Counted from the stretch's first letter, positions 9,501-17,948 are shown. The stretch: 64,000 nt of DNA from Tunturiibacter empetritectus (GCF_013410875.1 NZ_JACCCU010000001.1:2845134-2909133), one strand, 5' to 3'. Notes: generated by a model not told the origin, from the sequence alone. Numbers and translations are program-made.

Positions 9501-10446
9501 ACGCGCCAACGCCGTAGCTCAAGGCGCACGGCTCACCGAAGAGGCTCACGCGCTCCGTGCTTCCATGGCCGAACTCGATGCCCGGCTTCGCACGTTGCGT
9601 CATGAAACCGAGGCACTGCGCGAACAGCGCGCTGCTCTCACCGCACGTGCCGCAAAGCTCGCCTCCGACATTGAACATATCGACGCCACCTGCCTCAACG
9701 ACCTCGGCGCGGAAGCCATCACCCTCCGCGAAGACCACACCATCGCCCGTATTGAAGGCGACGACCTCCACGTTCAGGAAGATGAGTCACGCACCCTCAA
9801 GCAGAAGCTCGAAGCCATGGGTCCGGTCAACATGATGGCTCTCGACGAGTACAACGAAACCGCCACCCGGCATAGTTTCCTCGAGACACAGCGCAAGGAT
9901 TTGCTCGACTCCATCGAAAATACTCAGGCCTCGATCAAAGAGATCGACGACGTCTCCCGTCTCAAATTCGATGAGGCCTTCAAAGTCATCAACGACAACT
10001 TCTCCGTCACTTTCACCAAGCTCTTCGGTGGTGGCCAGGCGTTCATGAAGCTCACGGATGCCGAGAACTCCAACGAAAGCGGCATCGATATCGTCGCTTC
10101 GCCCCCAGGCAAAAAGCTGCAGAACATCCTTCTGCTCTCTGGAGGGGAAAAGGCTCTTACTGCTCTGTCCCTGCTCGTCGGAATCTTCCAGTTCCAACCC
10201 GCCCCCTTCTGCATCCTCGATGAAGTCGATGCTCCACTCGACGAAACCAACGTGGGCCGCTTCGCAAAGCTCATTCACGAGATGAGCGCGACCACTCAAT
10301 TCGTCGTCATCACCCACAGCAAACGCACGATGTCCCAGGCGGACGTCATCTACGGAGTCACCATGCAGGAGCCAGGCGTTTCGAAGATCGTCAGCGTCAA
10401 CCTCAATCGCCGCGAAGTCCCCGACAACCGCCGCGCCGTAGCGTAA
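6559..10446 (+). CDS. smc: Chromosome segregation ATPase SMC
   Basis: The start is TTG 6559, preceded by AGAGG at 5 nt, giving MLKLKKVQILGFKSF; GTG 6553 is the alternative. That makes 1295 residues. The N-terminal head has Walker A GPNGCGKS (residues 33-40). Long coiled-coil arms flank a hinge at about residues 590-750. The C-terminal head has the ABC signature LLLSGGEKALTAL (about 1190) and Walker B FCILDEVDAPLD (about 1216). It forms the ATP-driven dimer that compacts and segregates the chromosome. An acidic stretch of roughly 70-80 residues (about 90-170) is inserted in the head, before the GELTITRRLFRSG segment, and lengthens the protein beyond the usual ~1190 residues. No scpA or scpB is adjacent. 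Confidence 0.96.
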   Translation: MLKLKKVQILGFKSFCDRTEVQLSGEGIAAIVGPNGCGKSNISDAITWVLGEQSAKSLRGLKMEDVIFAGTRDRKPTGMAEVSLTLVDPEVYDGASLQDDPEIVIDESLPTDWDETTLRQLRAEETEEAVAEAQPGTVIEGEAKGPHVVPSPAEADAAAELANPNNVVLKIRRRKFGRAPVRAGELTITRRLFRSGDSEYLLNGKICRLRDIQDIFMGTGLGGESYAIIGQERIGQLLSAKPHDRRSIIEEAAGITRFKTKKRLAELRLESARQNLARVNDIFDEVTRQMTTLKRQAAKAERYGALRDELRTRLRVVLASRMSQLDIEQAATTGKISALATQIDTQAATVEAMDAEHTEGVNSGYSLDQQIREAGAQANQSAVELERISARSASNADRITELTNRLATGSDDLAQAREQLSSLTAELEEHRNFLNNATAESTSSREAAQSHQAQAQEAARAVASAEQQTEQNRRSTMQLVQRIAQTRNEEAQAAAALAGLDREAERLLSESEIARQELETLGLQRGQVKLSFESVTERLKRLEVEIVELRLQIEASRNEESESKRHGDQLRGEAATLAGRRTSLEALIREHSYSTDTVRNLFKTDAYKQNSDGMAAVGTLADFLEVDGKYENVVDEFLRDELNYVVVKSWDAANAGMHLLQTDVTGRATFLVHPNDSQANFAFAEGMPSIAQTNIDEIEGVIPLKECVRVLDGFGKSLEVILPKLREGFVAPDSYTARSLALSNPQAFFLSPTGETFHNVTVTSGRPRTQGPLALKRELAEVQQKLEKTEQELIQTDRSTIELQHQIAALQSAIEGKTHERRDAERESANSGAALRQMESEVARIERRLQDWALTNERNREARNQKADLISRRQQEATAFENERSTLEASLTALQEQLEELRRRREELQQGAAAASAALAGLEERRRNAAANFEQTTRLHNGQSQRIQQLDQQLASAGAEKLRREEETATLAIQQAELSEVRANAVAQGARLTEEAHALRASMAELDARLRTLRHETEALREQRAALTARAAKLASDIEHIDATCLNDLGAEAITLREDHTIARIEGDDLHVQEDESRTLKQKLEAMGPVNMMALDEYNETATRHSFLETQRKDLLDSIENTQASIKEIDDVSRLKFDEAFKVINDNFSVTFTKLFGGGQAFMKLTDAENSNESGIDIVASPPGKKLQNILLLSGGEKALTALSLLVGIFQFQPAPFCILDEVDAPLDETNVGRFAKLIHEMSATTQFVVITHSKRTMSQADVIYGVTMQEPGVSKIVSVNLNRREVPDNRRAVA

Positions 10447-10463
10447 TGCCCTGGCCTTTGCGC

Positions 10464-10499
10464 AGCTGGAGCGATTCACCACTCGCTCCAGCTTTTTTT
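10464..10499 (+). terminator. Intrinsic terminator of smc
   Basis: Perfect 11-bp stem (10464-10474 with 10483-10493), 8-nt loop, then a run of seven T. It begins 17 nt after the smc stop codon. Confidence 0.92.
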
Positions 10500-10555
10500 C
10501 ACGCCGTCATGCTCTTGTCCCATCTCATCGCGAAAGCAGCTAATCTAAAGACGGC

Positions 10556-11188
10556 ATGAATATACCGCTCACAACTGCTGTTCTTATTTTGTTGTCAGGG
10601 GCGATGCTTCTACTGCGGATCTTTTGGGAACGCATCCCACCTCGTGTCAGGTCTTCTATCTTCACCCTTTCCATCATCCTGCTTCTCCTTCATGCGTTCT
10701 TCGCTGCTACCAGGTGGGGGACGACATCTGACAGGTTGAACATCTTCATCAATTGGCTGGCCATTGCGTCCTATGAGCTTCTGATTCTCCTCTTTACTCG
10801 GCTCACACCAAGATGGCTGACATACTTTAGCGCGGCAATCCTTTTGATTCCGGTCTTTGGAGCAAGCATCCTTATGCCACTAGGCGAGATCTTTGACCCC
10901 TCGTCTTACAAGTCGGTGCCAGTCGGCAACAACATGTTCTACAAAGTGAAACCATGGGGTGACCCAGGCAGCGGAAATAAGGGCTCGGACGTGATCGTCT
11001 CCTATCGTCCTCCCTTCGCACCATTCCTCCGTCGTAGAGCCCGAACCATCCCTTTCAGTGATAGCGAATGCAACTCAACTGCTGCCTTCGCTATCCCCTT
11101 CCCTGACAAAGGAACCGTCCTCGGTCGGTGCCCCCGGTGGCCATCGCAGGCCCCGGGAACGGTCGACAAGTTACTCCCGCTGCTCTAG
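10556..11188 (+). CDS. Small integral membrane protein of unknown function
   Basis: 210 residues from ATG 10556. The first ~110 residues contain about four hydrophobic helices (for example LTTAVLILLSGAMLLLRIFW, then FTLSIILLLLHAFFAA). The remaining 100 residues are soluble, Pro/Gly/Arg-rich and low in obvious structure. I do not recognise the family. Its codon use is less C-biased than its neighbours. It is not clearly in an operon: smc ends with a terminator, and purC starts 58 nt downstream with its own ribosome binding site. Confidence 0.55.
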   Translation: MNIPLTTAVLILLSGAMLLLRIFWERIPPRVRSSIFTLSIILLLLHAFFAATRWGTTSDRLNIFINWLAIASYELLILLFTRLTPRWLTYFSAAILLIPVFGASILMPLGEIFDPSSYKSVPVGNNMFYKVKPWGDPGSGNKGSDVIVSYRPPFAPFLRRRARTIPFSDSECNSTAAFAIPFPDKGTVLGRCPRWPSQAPGTVDKLLPLL

Positions 11189-11246
11189 GCTTTTACTGTC
11201 TATTCCAGCCTGATTTGCAGAACACAAAGGTGGTACCGTCAAGCCC

Positions 11247-12158
11247 ATGGCAAAAGCCTTGATTCAAACCGATCTCGGATCGCTTCCCCTCACAGCCCGC
11301 GGTAAGGTTCGTGACATCTACGCCCTCTCCGCCGACCAGCTCCTCTTCGTGGCTAGTGACCGCATCTCTGCTTTCGATCACGTTCTCGGCAGTGGCATTC
11401 CCTTCAAGGGGAGGATCCTCACCCGGCTTTCGCTTTTCTGGTTCGATCTCCTCCAACCGATCGTCCCAAACCACTTGATCACCGCCGATACCGCACAGTT
11501 TCCGTCTGAACTACAGCCATTCCTCGACCAACTCGAAGGACGCAGCATGCTCGTCAAAAGAGCGAAGATGTTCCCTATCGAGTGTGTCGTCCGCGGCTAT
11601 ATCTCCGGATCCGGCTGGAAAGACTATCAGCAAACCGGTTCCATCTGCGGCATCAAACTACCTGCCAGTCTTCGAGAGTCGGACCGCCTACCTGAGCCAA
11701 TCTTTACCCCGGCTGCAAAGATTCATTCCGGCGGCCACGACGAAAATATCTCCTACGAAATGGTTGAAAAGACGCTAGGCGCTACCTATGCCGATGAACT
11801 GCGCTCACTTACACTCAAAATCTATAAAAAAGCAACTGAGCATGCAGCCAGCAAAGGGCTGATCCTCGCTGACACCAAATTTGAATTTGGCCTCGTCACC
11901 GACAAATCGGGAAACGAGCAGATCGTTCTTGCCGACGAGGTACTGACGCCCGACTCTTCACGCTACTGGCCAGCAGACTCCTACAACCCTGGTGGGCCGC
12001 AACCTTCTTTCGACAAACAGTACGTCCGCGACTATCTCGAATCGATTCACTGGAACAAGCAGGCTCCCGCACCAGCGCTCCCACGTGAGGTGGTCCTCCG
12101 TACCAGCGAGAAGTATCTCGAAGCCTACCGCTTGCTCACCGGCCGCACAAACCTTTAA
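11247..12158 (+). CDS. purC: Phosphoribosylaminoimidazole-succinocarboxamide (SAICAR) synthase
   Basis: 303 residues, the longer form of the family. Motifs seen are ARGKVRDIYAL (ATP-binding loop), FVASDRISAFDHVLGSGIPFKG, the VRGYISGSGWKDYQQTGSI aspartate/CAIR site, and the LADTKFEFGLV and DEVLTPDSSRYWP magnesium/ATP segments. It joins aspartate to CAIR in step 8 of purine biosynthesis. cvpA follows 5 nt downstream, a linkage often seen with purine genes. Confidence 0.96.
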   Translation: MAKALIQTDLGSLPLTARGKVRDIYALSADQLLFVASDRISAFDHVLGSGIPFKGRILTRLSLFWFDLLQPIVPNHLITADTAQFPSELQPFLDQLEGRSMLVKRAKMFPIECVVRGYISGSGWKDYQQTGSICGIKLPASLRESDRLPEPIFTPAAKIHSGGHDENISYEMVEKTLGATYADELRSLTLKIYKKATEHAASKGLILADTKFEFGLVTDKSGNEQIVLADEVLTPDSSRYWPADSYNPGGPQPSFDKQYVRDYLESIHWNKQAPAPALPREVVLRTSEKYLEAYRLLTGRTNL

Positions 12159-12163
12159 GCCGC

Positions 12164-12700
12164 ATGAACCTCTTCGACTGGTTCCTGATAGCAACCCTGG
12201 CCTACTCCACCATCGTGGCTTTTTTCCGAGGCATTATCCGGGAGATCTTCTCCCTGGGCGGCCTGATCGCGGGAATCCTAATCGCAGGCTGGAACTACAA
12301 TCGCTTGGCACTCTACCTGCTGCGTGTCATCGCCACACCATCCATCGCAGAGATGGTCTCCTTCCTCTTTCTCGTCATGGGAGTCATGGTGCTAAGTGCG
12401 TTGCTCGGCCGAGCCCTCAACCGCACCGCCCATGCCATCGGGCTCGGCTTCTTCGACCGTATCCTCGGCGCAGTCTTCGGGTTCGCCCGTGGTTGCCTCT
12501 TCGGAGTAGCCATCCTGATGGCGATCGCCGCCTTCTACCCTCATTCCACTTGGATTAAAAATTCGCAGCTATCTTCCTATTTCCTTGCGGGGGCGCATGC
12601 GGTATCCTTCGTTGTACCTCACGACCTTCAGCAACGGATTCTGGATGGCGCCGCTCAACTCAAGCACAACGCGCCCTATTGGATCAAACCGCTACGGTAG
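12164..12700 (+). CDS. cvpA: CvpA family inner-membrane protein
   Basis: 178 residues with the CvpA signature NLFDWFLIATLAYSTIVAFF at the N-terminus, FRGIIREIFSLGGLIAGILI in the first loop/helix, and about four membrane helices. The RGCLFGVAILMAI segment near residue 110 is also typical. CvpA proteins (the colicin V production family) are linked to envelope integrity; their exact activity is unsettled. It begins 5 nt after the purC stop codon and is very likely co-transcribed with it. Confidence 0.9.
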   Translation: MNLFDWFLIATLAYSTIVAFFRGIIREIFSLGGLIAGILIAGWNYNRLALYLLRVIATPSIAEMVSFLFLVMGVMVLSALLGRALNRTAHAIGLGFFDRILGAVFGFARGCLFGVAILMAIAAFYPHSTWIKNSQLSSYFLAGAHAVSFVVPHDLQQRILDGAAQLKHNAPYWIKPLR

Positions 12701-12751
12701 AGGCACAATGAGAGTGCGGTTCCACGAAGGAGCCGCCAGCGAGGAATAACC

Positions 12752-13030
12752 TTGAAGCGCGAAATGGACGGCTTGATCACTCAGATGCACAGCGCCGGCA
12801 TCCCCTACTCGGAGGCCGTACGTCAGTTCAAGAAGCGCTACATCCTCGAAGTATTGGCGCACCACAAGGGAAACCAGTGCAAGGCCGCCGACGAGCTCGG
12901 TATGCACCGCAACACCCTTAGTCGTACCCTCGCTGAGCTCGACATGGACACCGCCCAGATCCGCAACGGCATGCGCCGCCCCCCCAGAAGCGAGCGCCCA
13001 CACATCCAAAATATTGCCAGCGCCCGTTAA
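12752..13030 (+). CDS. Fis-type helix-turn-helix protein
   Basis: 92 residues from TTG 12752, preferred over ATG 12764 because GAGGA lies 6 nt upstream of the TTG. Residues about 25-62 form the Fis family DNA-binding helix pair (FKKRYILEVLAHHKGNQCKA, then ADELGMHRNTLSRTLAEL), as in the C-terminal domain of NtrC-type activators, but with no AAA+ or receiver domain. It is therefore a short stand-alone regulator or nucleoid-associated protein. It lies between cvpA and the secretin gene, all in the same direction, so it may be co-transcribed with either. Confidence 0.88.
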   Translation: MKREMDGLITQMHSAGIPYSEAVRQFKKRYILEVLAHHKGNQCKAADELGMHRNTLSRTLAELDMDTAQIRNGMRRPPRSERPHIQNIASAR

Positions 13031-13057
13031 CGTCCCCGTCCGTCTAATCAGCAGTCG

Positions 13058-14968
13058 ATGAGACCCACCTTCCAAGCCCGTGCGGCCGCAGTTGCAAAAT
13101 ATACCGCCGCGCTCACGATTATCGGCATCGCCTCTCTTCCCACCCTGGCCCAGTCCAATCCGGGCCCAAACGCCAGCGCGTCTGACTCTGTCTCCAAACG
13201 AAACGTTCGCGCCGCTGAAGACGCCTACCTCTCTGGTGCGCGACTACTGGATCATAACGATCTAACCGGCGCTGAACTGAAATTCCGCGAAGCAACCACT
13301 CTCAACTCCTCCAACCATGACTACGCCCTGGCGCTAAGCATCACCCACCAACGCCACGTCTCCGATCTGATACAGCAGGCGGGTAAAGCGCGTCTCCTCG
13401 GCCAGCATGAAAAGGCCGAAACACTCCTCGCCGAAGCCCGCCTCCTGGACCCCGAGAATAAGATCGTAGGCTCCCAGGTCGACAACGGCGAACTCCCGAA
13501 GGCATTCCATCCGGAGATAGAACCTTGGATTCGTGAAGGCCCTGCCATTGCGGGGCCCGTCACCCTCGAGCCTGCTCCCGGGAAGAAGAACTTCCATCTA
13601 CACGCCGATGTTCAGAGCGTTATTCGCCAGGTCGTGTCAGGTTATGGCGTCCGTCCAGTATTTGATGAATCGGTCCAAAGAGAAGATCTGCGCTTCGATC
13701 TCGACGACTCGTCTTATCAGCAGGCTGTCCCAGTCCTCCTGAACATCACCCATCTATTCGCTGTCCCTCTGGATGCCAAAAGCGTCTTCATAGCCAAAGA
13801 CACCCAGGAGAACCGCCAGCGCCTCGAACGTCAGTTGCAGGAGACAATCTACATCCCCGGCATGACCAATGAAGAGATGGACAACCTCGGCACCCTTGTA
13901 AAAAATATCTTCGATATCAAAGAGATTACCGTTGGGAAGGCCTCTGGAACCCTCGTCCTCCGTGCCCCTCAGGAGACCCTGACCTACATCAACCTCACCC
14001 TCGCCGATCTCATCGACGGTGGCAGTGAGGTCATGATCGACCTTCAACTCTACTCGGTCAACAAGACCAATCAACGCAACATCGGCGCACAGCTTCCGCA
14101 ACAGGTCGGCATCTACAGCGTAGCTTCAGCGGCGCAAAGTATCGTCAGCTCCAATCAAAGCCTCGTCAACCAGGCCATCGCCCAGGGGCTGATTCCAGCC
14201 GGGTCGAGCAACATCGTCATAGCTCTTGCACTCATCGCGTCAGGCCTCGTCCAGAGCACTTTGCTCTCCAACACCGTCGGCTTCTTTGGCGGAGGCCTCA
14301 CCCAGACAGGCGTCACTACTAATCAGTTTGCAGCCTTCAGCCTCTCCCTCAGTGCAAGCGACACCCGCGCCCTCAATGATATTCAGATTCGAGTTGGCGA
14401 CCGGCAGTCCGCCACTTTCAGGGTCGGAGAACGCTACCCCATTACTACCGCAACCTACTCCTCTGGAATCAGCAATTCCTCGGTGCCCTCGAACGCCACC
14501 ATCAACGGAGTCCCCGTCTCCAGCCTCCTCAACTCCGCAGCCGGTACAGCAGCGACAATTCCCCAGATTCAATACGAGGATCTCGGCTTGACCCTGAAGG
14601 CAACACCAACCGTGCAGAAGTCCGGCGCAATCAAAATGCACATCGACCTGAAGATCGAGGCACTCAACGGCGGCACGATCAACAACATCCCAATCCTCAA
14701 TAGCCAGCAATTCGCCTCGGACGTAACTCTCGACGACGGAGACACTGCGCTCATGGTCAGCAGCCTCAGCAGAAGCGAATCTGCGAGTATCAACGGATAT
14801 CCCATATTGAGTGAGCTACCCGGCTTTCAAACCCTTACCGCGGACCGCCTGACAGACACCAGCTCCGGCGAACTCCTCCTTCTCCTCACGCCCCACATCA
14901 CCCGTCGCCGATCCAACCTCACCGTAGGCCCTAGAATCGCAATCAATTTACCTGAGCCACCAGGTTAG
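13058..14968 (+). CDS. Secretin-family outer-membrane protein with N-terminal TPR region
   Basis: 636 residues. A signal peptide ends near LPTLAQSN (about residue 32). Residues about 45-135 are TPR-like helices (NVRAAEDAYLSGARLLDHND). A secretin/TonB short N-terminal domain follows (about 182-255: HLHADVQSVIRQVVSGYGVR). The C-terminal half is a type II/III secretin core (VMIDLQLYSVNKTNQRNIG, YEDLGLTLKATPTVQKSGAI, ILSELPGFQTLTADRLTDTS). Secretins form gated outer-membrane channels for type II secretion or type IV pili. No ATPase, pseudopilin or inner-membrane partner is adjacent, so its machine lies elsewhere or it works alone. Its last 26 nt overlap the convergent kinase gene. Confidence 0.85.
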   Translation: MRPTFQARAAAVAKYTAALTIIGIASLPTLAQSNPGPNASASDSVSKRNVRAAEDAYLSGARLLDHNDLTGAELKFREATTLNSSNHDYALALSITHQRHVSDLIQQAGKARLLGQHEKAETLLAEARLLDPENKIVGSQVDNGELPKAFHPEIEPWIREGPAIAGPVTLEPAPGKKNFHLHADVQSVIRQVVSGYGVRPVFDESVQREDLRFDLDDSSYQQAVPVLLNITHLFAVPLDAKSVFIAKDTQENRQRLERQLQETIYIPGMTNEEMDNLGTLVKNIFDIKEITVGKASGTLVLRAPQETLTYINLTLADLIDGGSEVMIDLQLYSVNKTNQRNIGAQLPQQVGIYSVASAAQSIVSSNQSLVNQAIAQGLIPAGSSNIVIALALIASGLVQSTLLSNTVGFFGGGLTQTGVTTNQFAAFSLSLSASDTRALNDIQIRVGDRQSATFRVGERYPITTATYSSGISNSSVPSNATINGVPVSSLLNSAAGTAATIPQIQYEDLGLTLKATPTVQKSGAIKMHIDLKIEALNGGTINNIPILNSQQFASDVTLDDGDTALMVSSLSRSESASINGYPILSELPGFQTLTADRLTDTSSGELLLLLTPHITRRRSNLTVGPRIAINLPEPPG

Positions 14969-16397
14969 GACTCCCCTCCACCGGCAACCAAACCGAAAAC
15001 ACAGTGCCATGTCTCTCGCCGCGTCGTGTCCTTGCCCGGATTCGCCCGCCGTGCTTCTCAACAATCCCCTTGCTCACCCAAAGCCCAAGCCCTGTTCCGG
15101 TAAGTTCCTTCGTCGTCTGGAACGCCTCAAAAAGATGCTCCTGCATCTCTGGCCTGATTCCCTCACCTATATCTGCAACCGTCAAACGCACCCCGTGAGC
15201 GCCGCTTAGACTACCCCGTTGCGGATGCAGCCTTATCGTCAGCCGTCCCCCTCTGCTCATCGCGTCGAGTGCGTTTCTCACCAGGTTATTGATCACTTGG
15301 CGAATCTCTCCTTCGAGCACCCTCACCCTCGGAGTTGCCAGCAGCTTCAAATCAATCTCAATGTTCCTGACCAGAGTCCGCCCGGTATACAAAGCCATCA
15401 CCGTACGCAACAGCTCCGCCATATCCACCTCGATCGGCTTGCTATGCTGTCGGTTGAACCGCAAGGTTTGCAATGTAATTTCAGTGACGCGAGCCAACTC
15501 TCCTTGAGCCAGAGCCGCATAGTGCTGCGTATCTTCCATCGATTCCGACTGTCGAATCAGATAGAGCAGGTTCGTAATCGACTCGAGCGGATTATTGATC
15601 TCATGGGCAATCGAAGAAGCCAATTGCCCTACCGCCGCCAGCTTCTCTGACTTCCTCAGCGCCTCGTCCTGCAGCCGGGCCTGCGTAACATCAGTATTCA
15701 CAGCGACGCCGCCGAGTATATTTCCATTCAGAAAAATCGGCGCGGCAACACTCCGAATCCAGCGATCGGACGTCTTTACCGTCTCGGTGGACCACTGCCC
15801 AGCCAGCGCCGTATCCAGTGTCTTCAACTCCGGCGGAAAGGTTCCGCCGCTCATCATCTTCGCAACGTGGTTGGAGCGGAGCTTTGCATTAGAAGTCGAG
15901 ATATAAACCCCATGCGGCATGCTTTCGATAACAGCATCCAGCTCAGCCGTCTTCTGTTCTGCCAGTTCATAGGCCCGTCGAATCTTCTCTTGTTGTTGTC
16001 GCACTTCAGTGATCTCTCGAAACGTCACCACGACTCCGATCACAGATCCCTCAACGATAACCGGCTGCGCGGAGAGCTCTGCAACGAAACTAGTCCCGTC
16101 CTTCCGAAACATTGTGTCCGTCAGCTGCCTGAGAACTTTACTCTTCCGCACCACATCGTAAATCGGGCACTCGGAGCCAGGAAAATGACGCCCGTCCGGA
16201 TAGTGATGGTGCACCAGTTCATGCATGTTGTTGCCCAGAATCTCCTCGCTCGCAAAACCAAAGCAATTCACCGCCATACGATTCACGAACGTACAATTCC
16301 CTTTAAGGTCGAGACCCCATATGCCCTCTCCGGCAGAGTCAAGCAGCGCCTGCCAATGCTGCATCTGCCCTACATTCTGTAGTAATGGTTGCGTCAT
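14943..16397 (-). CDS. Cytoplasmic PAS-domain sensor histidine kinase
   Basis: 484 residues with no membrane segments. Two PAS domains (about 12-135 and 150-240) precede a HisKA domain with the phosphoacceptor in SSIAHEINNPLESI (His265). A HATPase_c domain follows, with the N box NLVRNALDAMSRGG, the G1 box VADIGEGIRPEMQ and GTGLGLWVSKGIV. It should sense a small molecule or redox/oxygen signal in the cytoplasm and phosphorylate a response regulator. No receiver gene is adjacent, so the partner is unknown (orphan kinase). Its 3' end overlaps the secretin gene by 26 nt on the opposite strand. Confidence 0.93.
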   Translation of the reverse strand: MTQPLLQNVGQMQHWQALLDSAGEGIWGLDLKGNCTFVNRMAVNCFGFASEEILGNNMHELVHHHYPDGRHFPGSECPIYDVVRKSKVLRQLTDTMFRKDGTSFVAELSAQPVIVEGSVIGVVVTFREITEVRQQQEKIRRAYELAEQKTAELDAVIESMPHGVYISTSNAKLRSNHVAKMMSGGTFPPELKTLDTALAGQWSTETVKTSDRWIRSVAAPIFLNGNILGGVAVNTDVTQARLQDEALRKSEKLAAVGQLASSIAHEINNPLESITNLLYLIRQSESMEDTQHYAALAQGELARVTEITLQTLRFNRQHSKPIEVDMAELLRTVMALYTGRTLVRNIEIDLKLLATPRVRVLEGEIRQVINNLVRNALDAMSRGGRLTIRLHPQRGSLSGAHGVRLTVADIGEGIRPEMQEHLFEAFQTTKELTGTGLGLWVSKGIVEKHGGRIRARTRRGERHGTVFSVWLPVEGSPNLVAQVN

Positions 16398-16518
16398 CTA
16401 CCTCATTTCGATCTGGCACTTTCGCTAAGTCTGCGCCAATCAACAAATGAGATGCACATTTTTGCCTCCCATGTCGCTCAGAAACGCAATCGGATTTACG
16501 ACGACACCTCATAGCGCG

Positions 16519-16547
16519 TTGACCATACGGAACATGGCCGTTATACT
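16519..16547 (+). promoter_or_regulatory. Promoter of the tRNA-Gly (and probably tRNA-Cys) gene
   Basis: TTGACC (16519-16524), a 17-nt spacer and TATACT (16542-16547) lie 12 nt upstream of the mature tRNA-Gly 5' end, which leaves only a short leader. Confidence 0.75.
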
Positions 16548-16559
16548 TGAATCTGTAGA

Positions 16560-16634
16560 GCGGGAGTAGCTCAGTGGTAGAGTGCTTCCTTGCCAAGGAA
16601 GATGTCGCCGGTTCGACCCCGGTCTCCCGCTCCA
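16560..16634 (+). tRNA. tRNA-Gly (anticodon GCC)
   Basis: The cloverleaf is complete. Acceptor GCGGGAG pairs with CTCCCGC, the T-loop is GGTTCGACCCC, and the anticodon arm CTTCC-TTGCCAA-GGAAG gives GCC. The discriminator base and CCA (16632-16634) are encoded. Confidence 0.97.
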
Positions 16635-16701
16635 AATAGCATCCTGCCTGCGGTACACTTCTCCTACAATCCAGCAGGGCAGAATCACATAGCCCACCAG
16701 A

Positions 16702-16776
16702 GGCGCGGTACCCAAGTGGTAAGGGAGAGGTCTGCAAAACCTTTATGCGTCGGTTCGATCCCGACCCGCGCCTCCA
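16702..16776 (+). tRNA. tRNA-Cys (anticodon GCA)
   Basis: Acceptor GGCGCGG pairs with CCGCGCC, the T-arm is CGGTTCGATCCCG, and the anticodon loop CTGCAAA gives GCA. CCA is encoded at 16774-16776. It lies 67 nt after tRNA-Gly and is probably on the same transcript. Confidence 0.95.
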
Positions 16777-17005
16777 AAATATCAATATCTTTTGACCTCG
16801 TGGATACGTAGATACATCGATCAAAGATGCGATCGATGTACACAAAGGGCGGCTCACGAAGGAAACCGAAGCTCGAGTACACGTTGCGTGGGCCTCTCGC
16901 GAAAGTATCCTCCTCGATCTGACTGAGCACTACGCTCCAGCGAAGTAACACTCGCAGCGCTGTTGCTACGGCTTCCAAAGAGGATTGCAACCAGCTTGAG
17001 GCGTA

Positions 17006-17686
17006 CTAGCTGCTTGGGGAAACGGCACGGAGACTAAAGCTTGCGATGGCGGCAGGGCTGGAGTCCGGACGCACCTGGAGGGTGCCGAGAACCTCGATCG
17101 CCGCGGGAGTCTGGTCGCGAAGCCGAAAGACAAGGACTCCGGGCTGGACCTCTTTGGCAGATAGTAGATTGAAGCCGCCGGTCTGATTCCGAAGCTCGAT
17201 CTGGGCAGCGGCTGCAGGGGCGAGAGCGACGTTTGGCAGAGCGTTGCCAAGCGCGGGGTAGCTTGCCTGGTTGAACGCGGCGAGCCAAGCGTAGAGAAGG
17301 CGTCCGGCGGGAGTATCTGGGATGAGGCCTACCTGGTCCCCAAAACGCGGTAGGCGAACGAGGATGGTGGGGTGAACGGGGCTGACATGGTCTCCCCGGC
17401 GTGCTGGCACAGGAGCGTCGGCGGGATCACCGAGAACAATGGTGTCGATCTGGTTTGGATCGTCTTTCTCGTCTGAAAACGCTTCTGATGAGGCGTTTGC
17501 GGATCGGGCAGCGCCGGAGATAAGAGGTAGACGTTTATTGTGACCCAAAGCATAGAGAACTAACCAGAGCGCGGCACCGGCGGCGACGGTAGCAAGCAGG
17601 ATAACCGCAGGACTGAGCGGCTGGCGACCGGTGATATAGAAGCGCGGAGCGGTGAGGGTGGGAGCGCCGGGAAGGGATTGCTGCAT
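17006..17686 (-). CDS. Single-pass membrane protein carrying a stand-alone domain like that preceding S41 peptidases
   Basis: The start is set at 17686 (AAGGAG at 17697-17702), giving 226 residues; a longer frame exists upstream but lacks support. One membrane helix lies at about residues 24-45 (PAVILLATVAAGAALWLVLY). After a polar linker comes a domain with TPAGRLLYAWLAAFNQA, IELRNQTGGFNLLS and a strand-rich end SPAAIASFSLRAV. From memory, this pattern resembles the extra N-terminal domain found before S41 or serine-hydrolase domains in acidobacterial proteins. Here it ends without any catalytic domain. Function unknown. Confidence 0.72.
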   Translation of the reverse strand: MQQSLPGAPTLTAPRFYITGRQPLSPAVILLATVAAGAALWLVLYALGHNKRLPLISGAARSANASSEAFSDEKDDPNQIDTIVLGDPADAPVPARRGDHVSPVHPTILVRLPRFGDQVGLIPDTPAGRLLYAWLAAFNQASYPALGNALPNVALAPAAAAQIELRNQTGGFNLLSAKEVQPGVLVFRLRDQTPAAIEVLGTLQVRPDSSPAAIASFSLRAVSPSS

Positions 17687-17707
17687 TAGGTGAGTACTCC
17701 TTAGGTG

Positions 17708-17722
17708 TCCCCCCAGGGGGGA
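17708..17722 (-). repeat. C6/G6 palindrome directly before a ribosome binding site
   Basis: T-C6-A-G6-A forms a 7-bp perfect hairpin 5 nt upstream of the AAGGAG that serves the start codon at 17686. It could affect ribosome access; no regulator is recognisable. Confidence 0.5.
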
Positions 17723-17948
17723 TATGGTCAGAGGAGGTCCGGCGGCGTTGGTTCGCCACTGATAGTGTAGACGGCTCGCCAACAGTGGTGTGAGCTGATG
17801 GGGTGATATCGATTCGTCTTGCGTGATTAGTCCCATAAGCGCAAACAATGACATCGACACGAAAGTGTTATGTCCAGGTGACTGCACTCTGGATACCGTG
17901 AAGGTCATCAGCAATTCAATTCATCGCGAGTTCAGGAAGGCAATCGAA

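Noticed and set aside
16339..16857. Minus-strand 172-codon frame spanning tRNA-Gly and tRNA-Cys
   Set aside because: It covers two certain tRNA genes and overlaps the kinase start; such frames are a common artefact over tRNAs.
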